Positions 22,939-34,290 of a DNA stretch of 64,000 bases are shown piece after piece. Under the pieces are notes generated by a model. That model was not told the origin of the DNA, searched no databases, and saw nothing but the letters and a program-made list of their open reading frames with translations. Position numbers and translations under genes: made by a program. Every line of letters starts with the position of its first letter. The first letter of the stretch is position 1. The stretch comes from Paramecium octaurelia (Eukaryota; Ciliophora; Oligohymenophorea; Peniculida; Parameciidae), in NCBI GenBank assembly GCA_905182995.1, contig CAJJDP010000004.1:542417-606416 (forward strand). The letters run 5' to 3'.

Positions 22939-24940
22939 ATGATACTATTTCGATTGGCCATAGCTTTGCTGACTATATAAAGTTGTTCATCTCAATCTAC
23001 TCAATGGGTAGTTACTCATCACGAAGGGTGGGATTCAGGGTTTAATCAATATCAATCAGATATAGGGTTAGTCACTGGCTGCCAGCGTCCAAATTATTAA
23101 ATCATTAGATCAAATCCTTACTTATAGAAAACTATTTCTTTAAGAAATTTTAAACCTTTTGCTCATTCCCTAGTAGTGATTGATTACTTAAGACCATAGA
23201 ATATGGATGTGCAAATCTAGATATAGAATAAGACTTATGATCCAAAAGAAATTGATCAAATGTATGAACGATAAATTATCGATGATTGTCTTGTGGGAGA
23301 CATTGAATATATTGAGCAAACATTTGCATAAGAAATATTTGGGAATTAAATACAAGAACTCCACATTGTGATGATAGGAGGTAAGTCTAAGAAAGGTGAA
23401 TTTACAGTGGCAAGTGATTAAAAAATTGCAATCAAATAAATACACATTCTATAATTACAATGTCCTGAATTTTGCAAGAGATGTGTACATATAGATAATG
23501 AGGCAGTTTGTACTCAATGTAATGATGGTTTTGAAACTCATGGTTCATCAAGCTGTACTTGCAATGGATTTAATTAAGATGGCATTTGTGTAGAAAAATG
23601 TTATGACGGATATTCACCAGATTTTTATGATATATGCCAAAACAGAGGTTTAAATTAAATTAATATTAGAAATTATCAAGACCATCAATGCTTAATAAAA
23701 TCTGAGAAAGAGTTATAGAAAAGATGAACCATTAGAATTGGAATTCGATTTGGAAAGCTACAAAGCCTTTGAATTAGACGTAGAAGTCTAAATTTATAAT
23801 TTTGATGTAACAATTCTATATAGTATTTTATAGTAATTATAAATTTTCTAATTTACAATGAATGATGGACTTTTCGCTTATTATTTGAATATTGATGCTG
23901 AACAAAATGCTATTAACTTTCATGAAATATCTTATAGAGATTGTGAATCTGAATAATTTTGCTAAATCTATCATTTCAAATCAAAAATATTATAGCTAGA
24001 ACAAAGTAAACTCAACTTATAAGTTCGTTTAATTCGAGAATAACTTTCTGCTCAATAGACAAATGAATAGCAGAATAGAGTAAATACATATTGGAAATTA
24101 GTAAATTTAAACATTAATGTCTTGATGATTTAAAACGAGATACCATATTTTGAACATTGTTCAGAAATAGCTAAATTTGGTTTCTATGATAAATGCATTA
24201 AATGTTAGGCTCCATATGTTGTTTTGGATGGAGAATGCGTTGAAAAATGCCCATTATAATCACTCCAAGGAGAGGATATATGTTTTGATTCTAATATTCA
24301 GAATACTCAAGTATTGTAACTTGACGTATTTAATAATAAATATCAATACTTAAATGAGAGATATTGGTTTTATAATGAGGAACCTTTGATAAGTCTTCCT
24401 GAGCCCAAACCTTACTCATACGAATATTTGAAACCACATTATGGAATATCAATATAAACAAAGATCTTATTTATTGATGAGAATTCAAAATTAAATATCA
24501 CTTTAGAAGATTAGGAAATTTTGGTTACTCCAAGGAATAAGGATTAATACAATTAAGGTAACTAGAATAAATCTGATCCATTTGTATATCTTAATTATTT
24601 TATTCCTCATAATGATCAAAATATAAGCATTTAAATCCAATCGTCATAAAAAGTAAGATAATCTTATATTACTAATACTGTCTTGTTAATTCATTAATGC
24701 ACTCCTTATTGCAAGTCATGCAACGGTCCAAAGAAATCAGATTGCTTAGAATTTGCAACAGAACATTATGAATTTAATGCTATAACTAAACAATGCAATC
24801 CAGGATATTTTGAAACAAAAGGAGAGTATTGCATTCCTTGCGGAATCACTGATTGTCTTGTTTGTTCAAATGGTATTGGTTGCTAGTAATGCAAATTAGG
24901 GTGCAAATTAACAAAGTATGGAAAATGTGATTGCTATTGA
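22939..24940 (+). CDS. secreted cysteine-rich protein with furin-like repeats
   Basis: Two exons (intron 23648-23669) encode 659 residues. The N-terminus is hydrophobic and signal-peptide-like (MILFRLAIALLTIQSCSS). Cys-rich modules of furin-like or EGF-like spacing occur around residues 175-230 (CPEFCKRC...CTQCNDGFETH), 390-440 (KCIKCQAPYVVLDGECVEKC) and 575-659 (CTPYCKSCNGP... to CKLTKYGKCDCY). The intervening 150-200-residue segments are mixed beta-rich. No transmembrane helix or GPI-type hydrophobic tail is seen at the C-terminus, so it is probably secreted or lumenal. Ciliates have large families of such proteins. The role is unknown; protein-protein interaction via the modules is inferred. 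Confidence 0.75.
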
Positions 24941-24989
24941 ATCACATAATGTATTATTAATATTCATTAAGACAATAAAATAAATCATT

Positions 24990-25773
24990 TCATTCCTTTT
25001 TTCCAAATATTTCCAATAATAACTACAACAATTATAAAAACAACATTATTATATCAATATATATTTATAATGCAGCAACTATGTAATCATCAATAGAATA
25101 AGAATATTCCTAAAATTTATAATATATTGTTACTTTGTTTCCCATCAATAACTGTGTATCATAAATTAAATAGAATCCATATAAAATGGCCAATCCACCA
25201 ATATATATCATATGTATAATCTTTGAATTGAATATCAAACACAGTAATCCCAATACGAGTAACACTGCTGAAAATATAAAGAGACTTCCTCCAGCCATTG
25301 TAATGTCTGACTTAGTTGTGAAAGCATATATGGTTAAGGATATCGTTATTGCTAATGTCAGCACAGCAGCAATAAGGACCAATTGTGCCCCATTTTCTGG
25401 ATAAATCAAATATGCTATTGAACAACTGTAACTCACTATCCAAGATTCACAAAATGTAAATATTCCTAGTATGATGTAATTATTTGGAACTTTTCTAGAA
25501 ACACTAAAATTATAAAAAAATTGTAGTACTTCTTACAACATATTATAGAAATCTCACAAATCAAACCAACTATTAACAAAACATAAAACAGCCATGTATT
25601 TTATAACTAGTAAACAGCGAATCCTGTTGAGAAGTATGAAAATGTACAAAAAATGGTTGTAAATAGTAATTGAAAGCTTAAAATTAAGTACACCTAAATT
25701 AAATAATAATGGTCACCTTGCGTATGAACTGGATTCTAATATTTTCATCGTTTAATAATGATTTATATCCCAT
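24990..25773 (-). CDS. TMBIM / Bax inhibitor-1 family membrane protein (Lifeguard-like)
   Basis: Four exons (introns 25694-25716, 25504-25529 and 25110-25133) encode 236 residues. After a short cytosolic N-terminus come the family motif IRIQFIRKVYLILSFQLLFT and a CSRKVPNNYIILG-type block (here KNVSRKVPNNYIILGIFTF). Seven hydrophobic segments follow, with the conserved YLIYDTQLLMG and EYSYSIDDYIVAALQIYIDI at the end. That C-terminal pair holds the acidic residues of the Ca2+-leak pore in characterised members. The product should sit in ER or Golgi membranes and modulate calcium and stress survival, by analogy. The micro-introns fall exactly where the family alignment would otherwise break. Confidence 0.9.
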
Positions 25774-25795
25774 TTAAGCATCTCCCTAATCTATA

Positions 25796-25978
25796 TCAAA
25801 TGTATTTAAATTTTACTAATACATATAATAATAAAAATAATATAATTTATGTAAATTCTGATTTTATTATTAAAAATTCATCAATTAATTTTAAAATCAA
25901 TTCAATTTCTAATGATGATGTATTATTTTTGTCTGACTTTCTGACAACCTCACAAATGGCCAGTTGATCATAATCCAT
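25796..25978 (-). CDS. possible 60-residue protein with a C-terminal membrane helix
   Basis: A minus-strand frame from ATG at 25978 to TGA at 25796 encodes 60 residues: a polar, acidic amphipathic N-terminal half (MDYDQLAICEVVRKSDKNN) and a hydrophobic C-terminal helix (IILFLLLYVLVKFKYI), the layout of a small tail-anchored protein. It lies 22 bp upstream of the TMBIM gene on the same strand. The opposite strand is also open for 69 codons, so this may be chance. Too short for family recognition. Confidence 0.35.
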
Positions 25979-26257
25979 AAACTTACAATTTGCTAATGAT
26001 TAAGCAAAATGAAGAGAATATCGATTTACGAAGATGGGAAAAGTATAAAATTGCAATTTGCTAATTCTTTTTTTCTTAGGTTTTGATGTAAAAAGGACAT
26101 TTAAACATCTATTTTGATTAAAATTATCAAGTTAGAATAAAGAAAGATTAACTATACAACAATATAAAATTATGAGAGAGATCGATTTATTTTTGCGTTA
26201 AAATCTGTATAAATATATATGAATATTAAGAATTCATTGGCTTTAAATATTCTTTAT

Positions 26258-26884
26258 TCAGCATTAATATAAATTAAGTCTTATTTCGTTTCTTTACTTA
26301 AGGTGATGACTTGTTGATTTTATATTTGAATTATATACATATCCAATAGCTTCTTTTCTTAAAAATCTATTTGCTATAATTCTAAATAAACGCAATTGAG
26401 TATCATCTTTTAAATATTTCTTGATATGCTTAATATTTTTTATATTATTTTTCAAAGATGTTAAGATTTTCAAAAATTCTATTCCTTATTTTTCGCCTAG
26501 GTATTATAATATTTCAATTCTCTATCTTATCATAAATAAGATTATAGCTTTTGCATAATTTTTCGATATGTTAGTTGATTTTAGCGACAAATTTAAAGCT
26601 GATACATATTTTTTTGATTTCAGTTTATTTGACATTTTTATTGAATCAACACTTTCTTCTTGTTATTTCTCTTTTTGTTCAACTTAGGAGTGCTCAGTAG
26701 GTTATATAGTCACATCGGCAACAATACTCTTCTCTTATTAGCATTATCCTAGAGGATAATACAAGTTATTGAAGCAAGAGTTTTATTATCCGAAGTATCC
26801 TTAAACAACAGGCACATAATAAATTGGATAAATTATTGGCTGTTAGGTTTGGATGTAAGCAGTGGGGAAGGAATGATTCCACAT
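26258..26884 (-). CDS. hypothetical protein with a Tyr/Gln/Pro-rich N-terminus
   Basis: A single exon of 208 residues. The first about 50 residues are rich in Tyr, Gln, Asn, Pro and Gly (TQQPIIYPIYYVPVVQGYFG), a composition typical of prion-like or phase-separating segments. A Gln/Glu-rich linker leads to a basic helical domain (from KLKSKKYVSALNLSLKS through LRLFRIIANRFLRKEAIGYV), which looks like a small folded unit of about 110 residues with a Lys/Ile-rich helix pair. No domain name can be given. The choice of ATG at 26884 over an overlapping frame rests on the much better protein character of this frame. Confidence 0.65.
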
Positions 26885-27012
26885 TAGTTTTTAATTATTA
26901 TTTAATCAATTTCATTTTACTATTTAAAGTAGAATTTTCGGTTTATTTCCTTATTAAAATAATATTGAATTTTTATATATTTTAGTAGTTTATTAATGTG
27001 ATCACAACTGAA

Positions 27013-27034
27013 AAGTCTGCTCTATTGCAGACTT
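27013..27034. repeat. 8-bp perfect inverted repeat with 6-nt loop
   Basis: AAGTCTGC and GCAGACTT flank TCTATT. In an AT-rich intergenic region this GC-containing stem stands out. It lies about 40 bp upstream of the decayed gene at 27073. It could be the stem of a small RNA or a chance palindrome. Confidence 0.4.
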
Positions 27035-27072
27035 ACCAGAAAGAGTCTTCTTGTGGTTTGCAAATATCTACA

Positions 27073-28305
27073 ATGTAATAAGTGAGGTAGAAGAGTATTT
27101 CAAGTAAAATTTTTAAATAACCAGTTTTGTACAAAGATGTTATCAGTTATATCACTTGGTAAAATTTGTAAAAACTAATTTAAATTTATGATAACTTCGA
27201 TTACCCAGAGTATTCATTAATTAATCTATATGCTTCTGATTCTGGATTTGTAAATAGATCCCATATTGAAGAAAAATATCAAATGTCAAATTATATTATT
27301 CCAATAATATTATTAAATTTTTAGTCAAATACTTAAAAGCATTAATACAAGTGATATCGTAATTTTATTTGAGTCAATAATTCATTTTCTTGATGATTGC
27401 ATACTCACATTCGTAATTAAGGGATTGAAATTCATTTATGAAAAAATGAGTAATTTAATAACAGCTTTGATTATAATTTCAATTAATCTCTTAAAACCCA
27501 ACTCTTCATAAATATATTATCAGAATGGTATATTATTTTTGAAAGTCTTCTATTTGAATCTTATATTTTTCATTATAAATGACATTGTTAATCAACTAAT
27601 TTCTAATAAAGTAATTTTTCCATCCCATTTTCATATGTCTTAAAACTCAAAGAGATCTTCTATAATGAAAATTAAAATTCTAGAATTTGTATTAGGTTAA
27701 AATATTTTATAAATGGAATCTCTTATTTTTACTAAAATATTCTTAAATAAAAAAATGGTATTTTAATTTTGTGAACTTACTTAATAGCCTGCATCTCCAA
27801 GATAACATTCTTATATCCTACATGGATATTCTTTTTTTCAATTGTTGATTGGATTACATGTTCACTAAAAATATTATTTCTAAATAATTTATTTATTTTA
27901 CATTATTTGGATGAACTTTCTCAAAATTTACCGTAGGGCACAAATTAGAGTACATAAGTTACATTCTATCCTTCAATTCTTTAGAATTTATTTAATCAAT
28001 TTGATCTATCTGATTCTTTTCAAATTTATATCATCGTTATTGAGACATTTTGATATAAATTCTACAGTAAATTGTTAATCTAATATTTTATATTATGCTT
28101 CAAAGATGATTTAGAAGGAATAATTTATAAATGGAATTTTAATTATCTAAATACGGATACTAATTGTTGTCAAACTTTTAAGATAGGAATAAATTTTGAT
28201 TGCAAATTAGATAAAAATGGAGAATCATAATAAAATTGTATTATAGGTTAAATTCGTGGTAAATAAGGGAAATTTAAGTTGTTTAGTTTTGACTCTTTTA
28301 GTTGA
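27073..28305 (+). pseudogene. decayed single gene, family not recognised
   Basis: Protein-like text begins at ATG 27073 (VLYKDVISYITWQNLQKLIQ, then YPEYSLINLYASDSGFVN), moves frame near 27300 (INTSDIVILFESIIHFLDDC), moves again near 27430 (SLKTQLFINILSEWYIIFES) and then stays in that frame to TGA at 28303. In-frame TGAs remain at 27580 and 28051. A 30-nt intron (in frame, GT...AG around 27756-27785) removes a third. The first two frame moves could be explained by introns of 40 and 38 nt, longer than any secure intron here. Helical, HEAT-like in character. Best read as a recently decayed host gene, possibly still partly expressed. Confidence 0.55.
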
Positions 28306-28419
28306 TTGTCAAATGAAAAAGAAGATTAATAAATTATTATTGGAAAGTTGAAAAGTTATCATATAAAGTGTCAGCATATATTTGAAAGCGAATATATATA
28401 TATAAAATTCAATGTTAAT

Positions 28420-29412
28420 TCAAAAAAATTGCCACCATGATTTTTCTGATTGAGGTCTATTTCGACTAGATGATAATAGACCACAACACATTCCATTATT
28501 GTTTCCAGATGCTTTGACTCCTTCTTATTTAATAACTTATTGTTAAATGATCTATGGTCTATGAGAGAATATTTTGTATTGAGTAGGCTTGATATCTTTA
28601 AGCATTTTCTAAACTTCATCTTTTGCACAATGATGTTTTGACAATTATAATGCTGTCTTGCCTTTAGTACTTAATTTATCTTTGGATGCTCCTCTTGAGA
28701 GCAGAAATCGTATGACATCCAAATTAACTCTTAGATCTCTTGGATTTAATTTATCTTTGACTGCACAAAAGAGCATCAATAAAGTATATCCTTTTTCAGC
28801 ATTTACTACTGCATCAATATTAGCTCCATTGTCAATCAATAATTCGGCCAGTTTAAAACACAATTGCTTATTCTCAAAATAATTGGTTTCCTCCTCCAAT
28901 CTGCTGAAACAATAAAATAAAGGCACAGATCCCTTCGAATCTGCTTGATTTACATTTGCATCTTATTAAACTAAAAGTTCAGCTATCTCATAATATCCAT
29001 TGCTACAGGCTAATTTCAATGCTGACAATTCTTATGGTTTACTAACCATATTCACTTCTATAGCCTCGTTTTGTAAGAGCAATTTTACTATTTCTAACTA
29101 ACCTGTCGCAACTGCCAATGCCAAAGGGAATATTTATTTATCTATTAAATCTTCGCTAAATTCTTCTAAATAATTTAAATCTCTAAGATGAATTTTCATC
29201 GATTTTAATTAATCTATATTGCCTTCATAAATGGAATGTAAAATAAGTTGTTCGATATTACAGATGTTAGTATTTGAAAAACGATATGCTAGCATAAAAA
29301 CACTTTGCTTACTTGATTCTTCTTTCTTAATTTCTATTGTTTGCATATCAGGATTCGGATCAGCATTGACTTAAGGTAATTCTCCAATTATCTAATGAGA
29401 ATTTGATCTCAT
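28420..29412 (-). CDS. ankyrin-repeat protein
   Basis: A single exon of 330 residues. After about 50 polar residues, four to six ankyrin-type repeats run from about 60 to 260; clear ones are FPLALAVATGQLEIVKLLLQ, LKLACSNGYYEIAELLVQQD and AELLIDNGANIDAVVNAEKG, with a fourth around VIRFLLSRGASKDKLSTKGK. The C-terminal 65 residues are basic and low in hydrophobics and end FF. Ankyrin repeats are protein-binding scaffolds and no catalytic domain is present, so the partner is unknown. The frame is open from start to TGA without introns, which is notable given how intron-dense its neighbours are. Confidence 0.88.
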
Positions 29413-29799
29413 TAATTTTATATTTTATAATTAATATGTATGTTAAAATTAATTCCAGAAAAGAATTTCACATTTAAATAAAATTGCAGAAAATCTACAT
29501 TTTTTTGGAGTTCCGGAAATTTAGCAAAATCATTTTGTTCCATAATTAATAATTTTCAATCAGACATTTTTGATAATAAATAGCTGTTATTATTAAATAT
29601 ATTAATATATTTGTGTACAGCGATAAATTTATGATAAATATATATCACTTTATTATTAATATGAAGTGAAAGAAAATAAATTCTGACGATTTCGGAGTTC
29701 TTAATTATTTATCCAGAGTTTAGTTCAATATATATAAATTATAATGATGAATCTTTAATTTAATAATTTTTTATAATAAATTACCAGTTCAAAAAGCAA
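29413..29799. other. divergent intergenic region, nothing recognised
   Basis: AT-rich sequence between the divergent ankyrin and SERBP1-like genes. It should contain both promoters. No conserved element, repeat or open frame stood out. Confidence 0.45.
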
Positions 29800-30222
29800 A
29801 TGTCTAAAGGTACTCATCTCTGCTAATTAAATTAGGCAAGAAATCAGAACCCTTATTAATGGAAGTCGATATAGTGGAAAAGGAATCTCATTAGAGAACT
29901 AAAGAAGGTAGTATATTATTCTTGATTTATCTAGAAATAAAAAGAAAAGGAATTTCTAATGAACCACATCCAAAGGATAGAGAATCTGGAACAGGAAGAG
30001 GGTATGATAATTAATGTATATGTTGATAGAAAAGAGATGAGAAAGAATGGAGCTGGAAAAAATAATTGGGGAACATACCAAGATGACATGAAAGACTATG
30101 GAGTCGATGAAAATGATCAGGAAGACATGTACTATGAAGAAATAGAACAAAACTCTACTAAATTTAGAGCAGCTAATTAGGGGATTATAGTTGATGACCA
30201 TAATTTCCCAAAACTTAGTTGA
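29800..30222 (+). CDS. SERBP1/HABP4/Stm1-like ribosome-associated protein
   Basis: Four exons (introns 29810-29835, 29908-29934 and 30002-30029) encode 113 residues. The family core is seen around residues 38-65: HPKDRESGTGRGKEMRKNGA followed by GKNNWGT, matching the RHSGTGRG...RKGGAGKGNWG block of SERBP1/HABP4. An acidic tail (DDMKDYGVDENDQEDMYYEE) follows, as in the family. Members thread through the mRNA channel of idle ribosomes, clamp eEF2 and preserve them. This copy is very short (animal SERBP1 is about 400 residues) and keeps little beyond the core, much like minimal protist versions. Three introns in 420 bp make it invisible to standard ORF calling. Confidence 0.85.
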
Positions 30223-30240
30223 TTATTAATTATTATATAA

Positions 30241-31139
30241 TCAATCATCTAAAGATTTAGTTATTTTTTCTTTTGTTTTATCTTGGGGCTCTTGTGTTTC
30301 TTATGTGGTCTAGGTTTGTTTCTTTTAAAAAAATTTGCCAATTCCATTCTTAAATTGTTGATCTTTGTACTCCTCGAGTGTGATTAAACATTTTTCACTT
30401 TTTTCTTTTATATTATTAACATATGGAGCAACTTTGGTGACTTGTACTTATCCCCAGATCTTCTTTTGGGAATTCAAAATTTTCTTGTCTATAATGTCAA
30501 AGAAGCCTCTACAATAATAATGATAATTGCTTACACTTTTGGATTGATCCAGAGATCGATTTCGTCATCCTCTAACAGGACAGGCATTCTATCGTGTACC
30601 TTTGCATATTCTCCGAAGGCATCTCTAGTTAAAACGAAGATTTCATCATCATCTGTGTACATAGCTGCTAAATATAAGGGTTTGTTTGTAGAGAATTTAA
30701 ATGGCTCCTTTTTCTTATTCCATTCATAATATCCATCAGCAATTATAACACATCTTTTTTTATCTAAGAATGGTTTAAAGGTATGTTTCTCATGCATTTC
30801 TTCGATTCTGGCATTGATGATGAGATTGAACTTTGTCTAAAATCCCCATTTAAAAAAATCAAGTCCTCTTTTATTCTTTTACTTCTCGATAACTTCTTAA
30901 CTTTAATCCTCAATCTATTGTTCATTGTCTGAAGGTTAATTATGTTCTTATTCCACATTATTTTGATCTTCATATTCTTAGAAATTGTCATCATCTTCTA
31001 CATGTCGAATAGCTGGGATATAATTCGTTGGTCCCATGTTATAAGTTGGGTTAAAATTGGCAGCATTTCTAACTCTTCTGGTTTAAGCAAATTGCAATAA
31101 TTGAGCAATGTTATGAATCTGAAATATTCGTCCGCACAT
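30241..31139 (-). CDS. HMCES/YedK-type SRAP domain protein (abasic-site DNA-protein crosslinker)
   Basis: Two exons (intron 30509-30534) encode 290 residues. MCGR at the start exposes the catalytic Cys2 after Met removal. NFNPTYNMGPTNYIPA, FFKWGF, GYYEW (active-site Glu) and VHDRMPVLL (active-site His) follow in SRAP order. The enzyme crosslinks to abasic sites in single-stranded DNA at forks. Two features differ from the family: an acidic Gln/Glu-rich insert of about 45 residues before FFKWGF, and a C-terminal tail containing GIGKFFQKK, which resembles a PCNA-binding (PIP-like) motif but has Lys or Asn where the first Gln would be. The stop is 18 bp from that of the convergent SERBP1-like gene. 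Confidence 0.92.
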
Positions 31140-31321
31140 TATCAGAATGTTGGTATTAATTTTAAATAATAAAATACTGCATTTCTTGCATTTGAATATT
31201 AAATTTATTCTCAAATACAAATTACTATATAATATTTACAATTCATTAGTATTAATATTTAAAATATTAAATGGCATTATAACCCTGCAAAATATTATCT
31301 ATCATCTCGCCAAATCAATTT

Positions 31322-33885
31322 ATGATCTAAACACAATAATAAAAGATTGCTATTGTAGGAGATGGAATTCCCAACTTTTTAACTAAGGATAATTTGACTG
31401 TGAAGCAAAAGTCACTCTAAAGGTTTTTGGAATAATTAGCATATGTCAACTAGGATGCATTGTATATATCAAAATCGAATCAAATTTAAATAAATGGAAT
31501 TGATCTGATTCAAAATATTGAGGGTAATGAAGAGATATAATTAAATCTAATTGGTGTTAAGAATTAAGCACCCAAATAATCTTAAGTGATTAATGAGTTT
31601 ATCAGACAAAAGAGGAATAAGACAGTCAAAGCTATTTTGGTATCTTTCGAATAAAGCAGTTTAAACTTTCTTTACTAAAATGACACAATCATCTCAGTAG
31701 TACCAAATGCAATAACAATTGACGGTATCTATTTTATATACATTCAGATTTTGGAATCAAAGATCAAGAGTACACCAAATTGATATAGACTGAATGGCTA
31801 AACAAAGAGTTTAATCTCACTTTTAAAGGTACATCCATAATGAGTGTTCTCTAAAATGAAAATGTCACTAACATTCCTGTTTTAAGAGCTGAATTACATT
31901 TCACAAATTAACCAAATATAGAACTAAGCAATGAATTTTATTCCTCTTTAGTTCAAAAAGGTTTTGCCAGTATTAGTGATTGGGGGTATTTATTGTAATA
32001 TAAATCTAGTAAATTAAACTTATCTCAAAACTCATTCTAGTTATTGTATTAGTGTTAGGAAGAAGCCAAACGATAAAATTTAGGAATGTGGAAAGCTGGA
32101 GAATTGGATAGGGGTATGCTGAACTCTGCTACTTCTTAATTATAAGGATAAGTAGTTGAAATAATTGAGGCAAATTAATTCTATATAAAAACTAACACAG
32201 AAAAGTTGAATGTCAAGTTAGATAGGATCTTTATTGAAGGCTAAGAAGCAAAAGAATTTACAAGAAAATTATTGATTGGAAAATAAGTGTATGTTTTATA
32301 AGTTGGTGACAACACTCCTTTATATTCTATTCAATTAATCGAAAACAATCTTGATATAGAGGAAGAACTTATCTTGAATGGATGGGCTACACCAAAGGAG
32401 AATCATCCTGGCTTATCCAAATTCAAATATTAATAATTTTTATAAAATAATTAGATTGCCAAATAGAAAAAACTAGGGTAATATAGTTAAGAATTGACTT
32501 GGAGGGTTGAAGATTAAACAGATTCTAAATCAGGAAAGTGTGTAAATGAAATAATTTGGTCAAACATTCAAAGAGACAAGTAAAGTGCCAAATAATCTGG
32601 AGTGAGCACTGGGATTAGTATAAAGGAGGATTATTTATTAGAAGTTTTGATCGATAAAATTCACCTTAACGGATAGTTTTAAATGACAATCATGAAATAT
32701 CACTCTATGGTCAACTTTTAAATGAATGGAATCACTAATCTACATGAATTTGAAACGAGTTTTCCATCAATAGCCAAATATCAAGAGCAAAGGTACAATT
32801 ATACCTACAATACATTGATGTAAAGAAATGTTTGGGTGAATTTTGAACATTTTAACATTTAAGAAAATTATTTTTATGGTAGAATTTATCTCAAGAAAAA
32901 TAACAAAGAAAGTGATTTTACTATAAATTTACTATAAGAAGGACTAACATTTTTAAAAAGCAATACTGATTATTATGATAAATATGAAGAAGCATAAAAA
33001 TAAGCAGAAGAAGATAAAAAAGGATTTTGGGTTGAATCATACGCTCAATTCATTTTGGATTTCATTCACAATAAATAGTCATTGAAAAAGTAAGTAAATG
33101 CAACAGAAAACATTTAGGAACATGATAATTAGTTAATAGAGTAGGTTATTGTTACTGTAGTTAATGATTGTAATGAATTTTATATCAGAAGACAAAACAA
33201 TCCTGAATTTGAAGAATTAGAAATTTAAATTGAAAATGCACAGTTAATTGTAACGTTATCTTTTATTATATCTATTATAGCCTTTAAAAAAGCCAGTAAA
33301 AAAGGGAACACTTTGTTTGGCCAGATTTTCAGAAGACAACAGAGTTTATAGAGCCTAAGTCATCTAAGCATTCAAGAATGATAGATTCTTGGTTAAATTC
33401 ATTGATTATGGTAATAATGATGAAGTTGGATACCAGGAAATGGGAGTGCTTCCCTCTTAATTTACTAGTATCCCTTAATAAACAAGGATGTGTTCTTTGG
33501 CATATCTAAGATTTCCACCTCAAACACATGAATTTTCAGAGGAAGCTGCTGATATTTTGAGAGAATTAATATTAGAGCAGTCGTTTGATTGCAAAGTTAA
33601 TTACACTGAAAAAAGTACAAATAGGCATTTTGTAACTTTATAACATTAAGGGCAATTGGATGAATTATAGTTTACTATAAATAAAGTTGCACTAGATAGA
33701 GGGTAATAATTAGTGCTTATGATTTAAGTTTAGGGCGTATTGATCATAGCAAACCTTATAATCCATTGAAATAATTCTAAAGTAGTGAGTTAGATGCCAA
33801 AGCTAATGGGATTGGTATTTGGGGATTTGATGATTGTTTGGAGGATGAAAAGTAATTTGAAGATGAGTATGACTTTTATTAGTGA
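31322..33885 (+). CDS. SND1: Tudor-SN / SND1 (staphylococcal-nuclease-like repeats plus Tudor)
   Basis: Four exons (introns 31725-31747, 33250-33280 and 33703-33728) encode 827 residues. Several OB-fold SN-like repeats occupy the first about 600 residues; repeat ends such as LGMWKAGELD, LNGWATPKENHP and KKGFWVESYAQF are recognisable. A Tudor domain follows (GTLCLARFSEDNRVYRAQVI, then FIDYGNNDEV), interrupting the last SN unit, which ends NGIGIWGFDDCLED, the order seen in SND1. Catalytic nuclease residues are degenerate, as usual in eukaryotes. Known roles are RNA binding, decay of edited or small RNAs, and splicing; in Paramecium a small-RNA link would be of interest but is inference. The 31-nt second intron is the longest secure one here. 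Confidence 0.93.
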
Positions 33886-33897
33886 TTCTATGTATAT

Positions 33898-34275
33898 TCA
33901 TAATTATTTTGTAAAATCTATATGTAAATTATCTCTGCAATTATCAAATGGTATTTTGGATGTTTGGCAGTCTTTGAGGATATTCTTTACGCAATTTTTA
34001 AAATACATATTTCTAAAATGTAATGAAAGCTTATACTTTTTGTGATCTGTTTCTCCATCTTCTGGAATTTCTTCATAAGTGTTCAGGAAACATAAGGATG
34101 AGACGCACCAATTAATGCAATTGTCGTTAAATCCCTTTGGTAAATGCAAACATTGTTAATTTTCACAAATCTTCTCTAATTTGCTTATGAATTTATCAGA
34201 TAAAGATTCGCCTTTCTGAAAAGAGTGAATAAAAAGTGTAATTAATATCAAAGTTTGCAGGCGTGATTAAATCAT
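33898..34275 (-). CDS. small secreted cysteine-containing protein, unknown
   Basis: A single exon of 125 residues. The N-terminus is a signal peptide (SRLQTLILITLFIHSF). The mature part has nine cysteines (in CENQQCLHLPKGFNDNCINW, CVSSLC, NCVKNILKDC and FDNCRD), most likely forming disulphides in a compact alpha-helical domain. No family was recognised; a lumenal ER/Golgi or extracellular role is inferred. It converges with Tudor-SN (stops 13 bp apart) and diverges from the dipeptidase gene with only 15 bp between the two start codons. Confidence 0.75.
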
Positions 34276-34290
34276 TAAATAATTATAGAT
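34276..34290. promoter_or_regulatory. 15-bp gap between divergent start codons
   Basis: The start codons at 34275 (minus) and 34291 (plus) are separated by 15 AT-rich bases (TTAAATAATTATAGATA region). Promoter elements and 5' UTRs of both genes must therefore be extremely short or lie inside the opposite coding region. Confidence 0.55.

Noticed and set aside
25186-25404. 72-codon plus-strand ORF opposite the TMBIM gene
   Set aside because: It is the antisense shadow of conserved membrane helices and has no independent support.
27187-28349. 387-codon plus-strand frame open under the ciliate code
   Set aside because: Most of this frame is a composition-driven shadow. The more protein-like text moves to other frames, so the region was called a decayed gene rather than one ORF.
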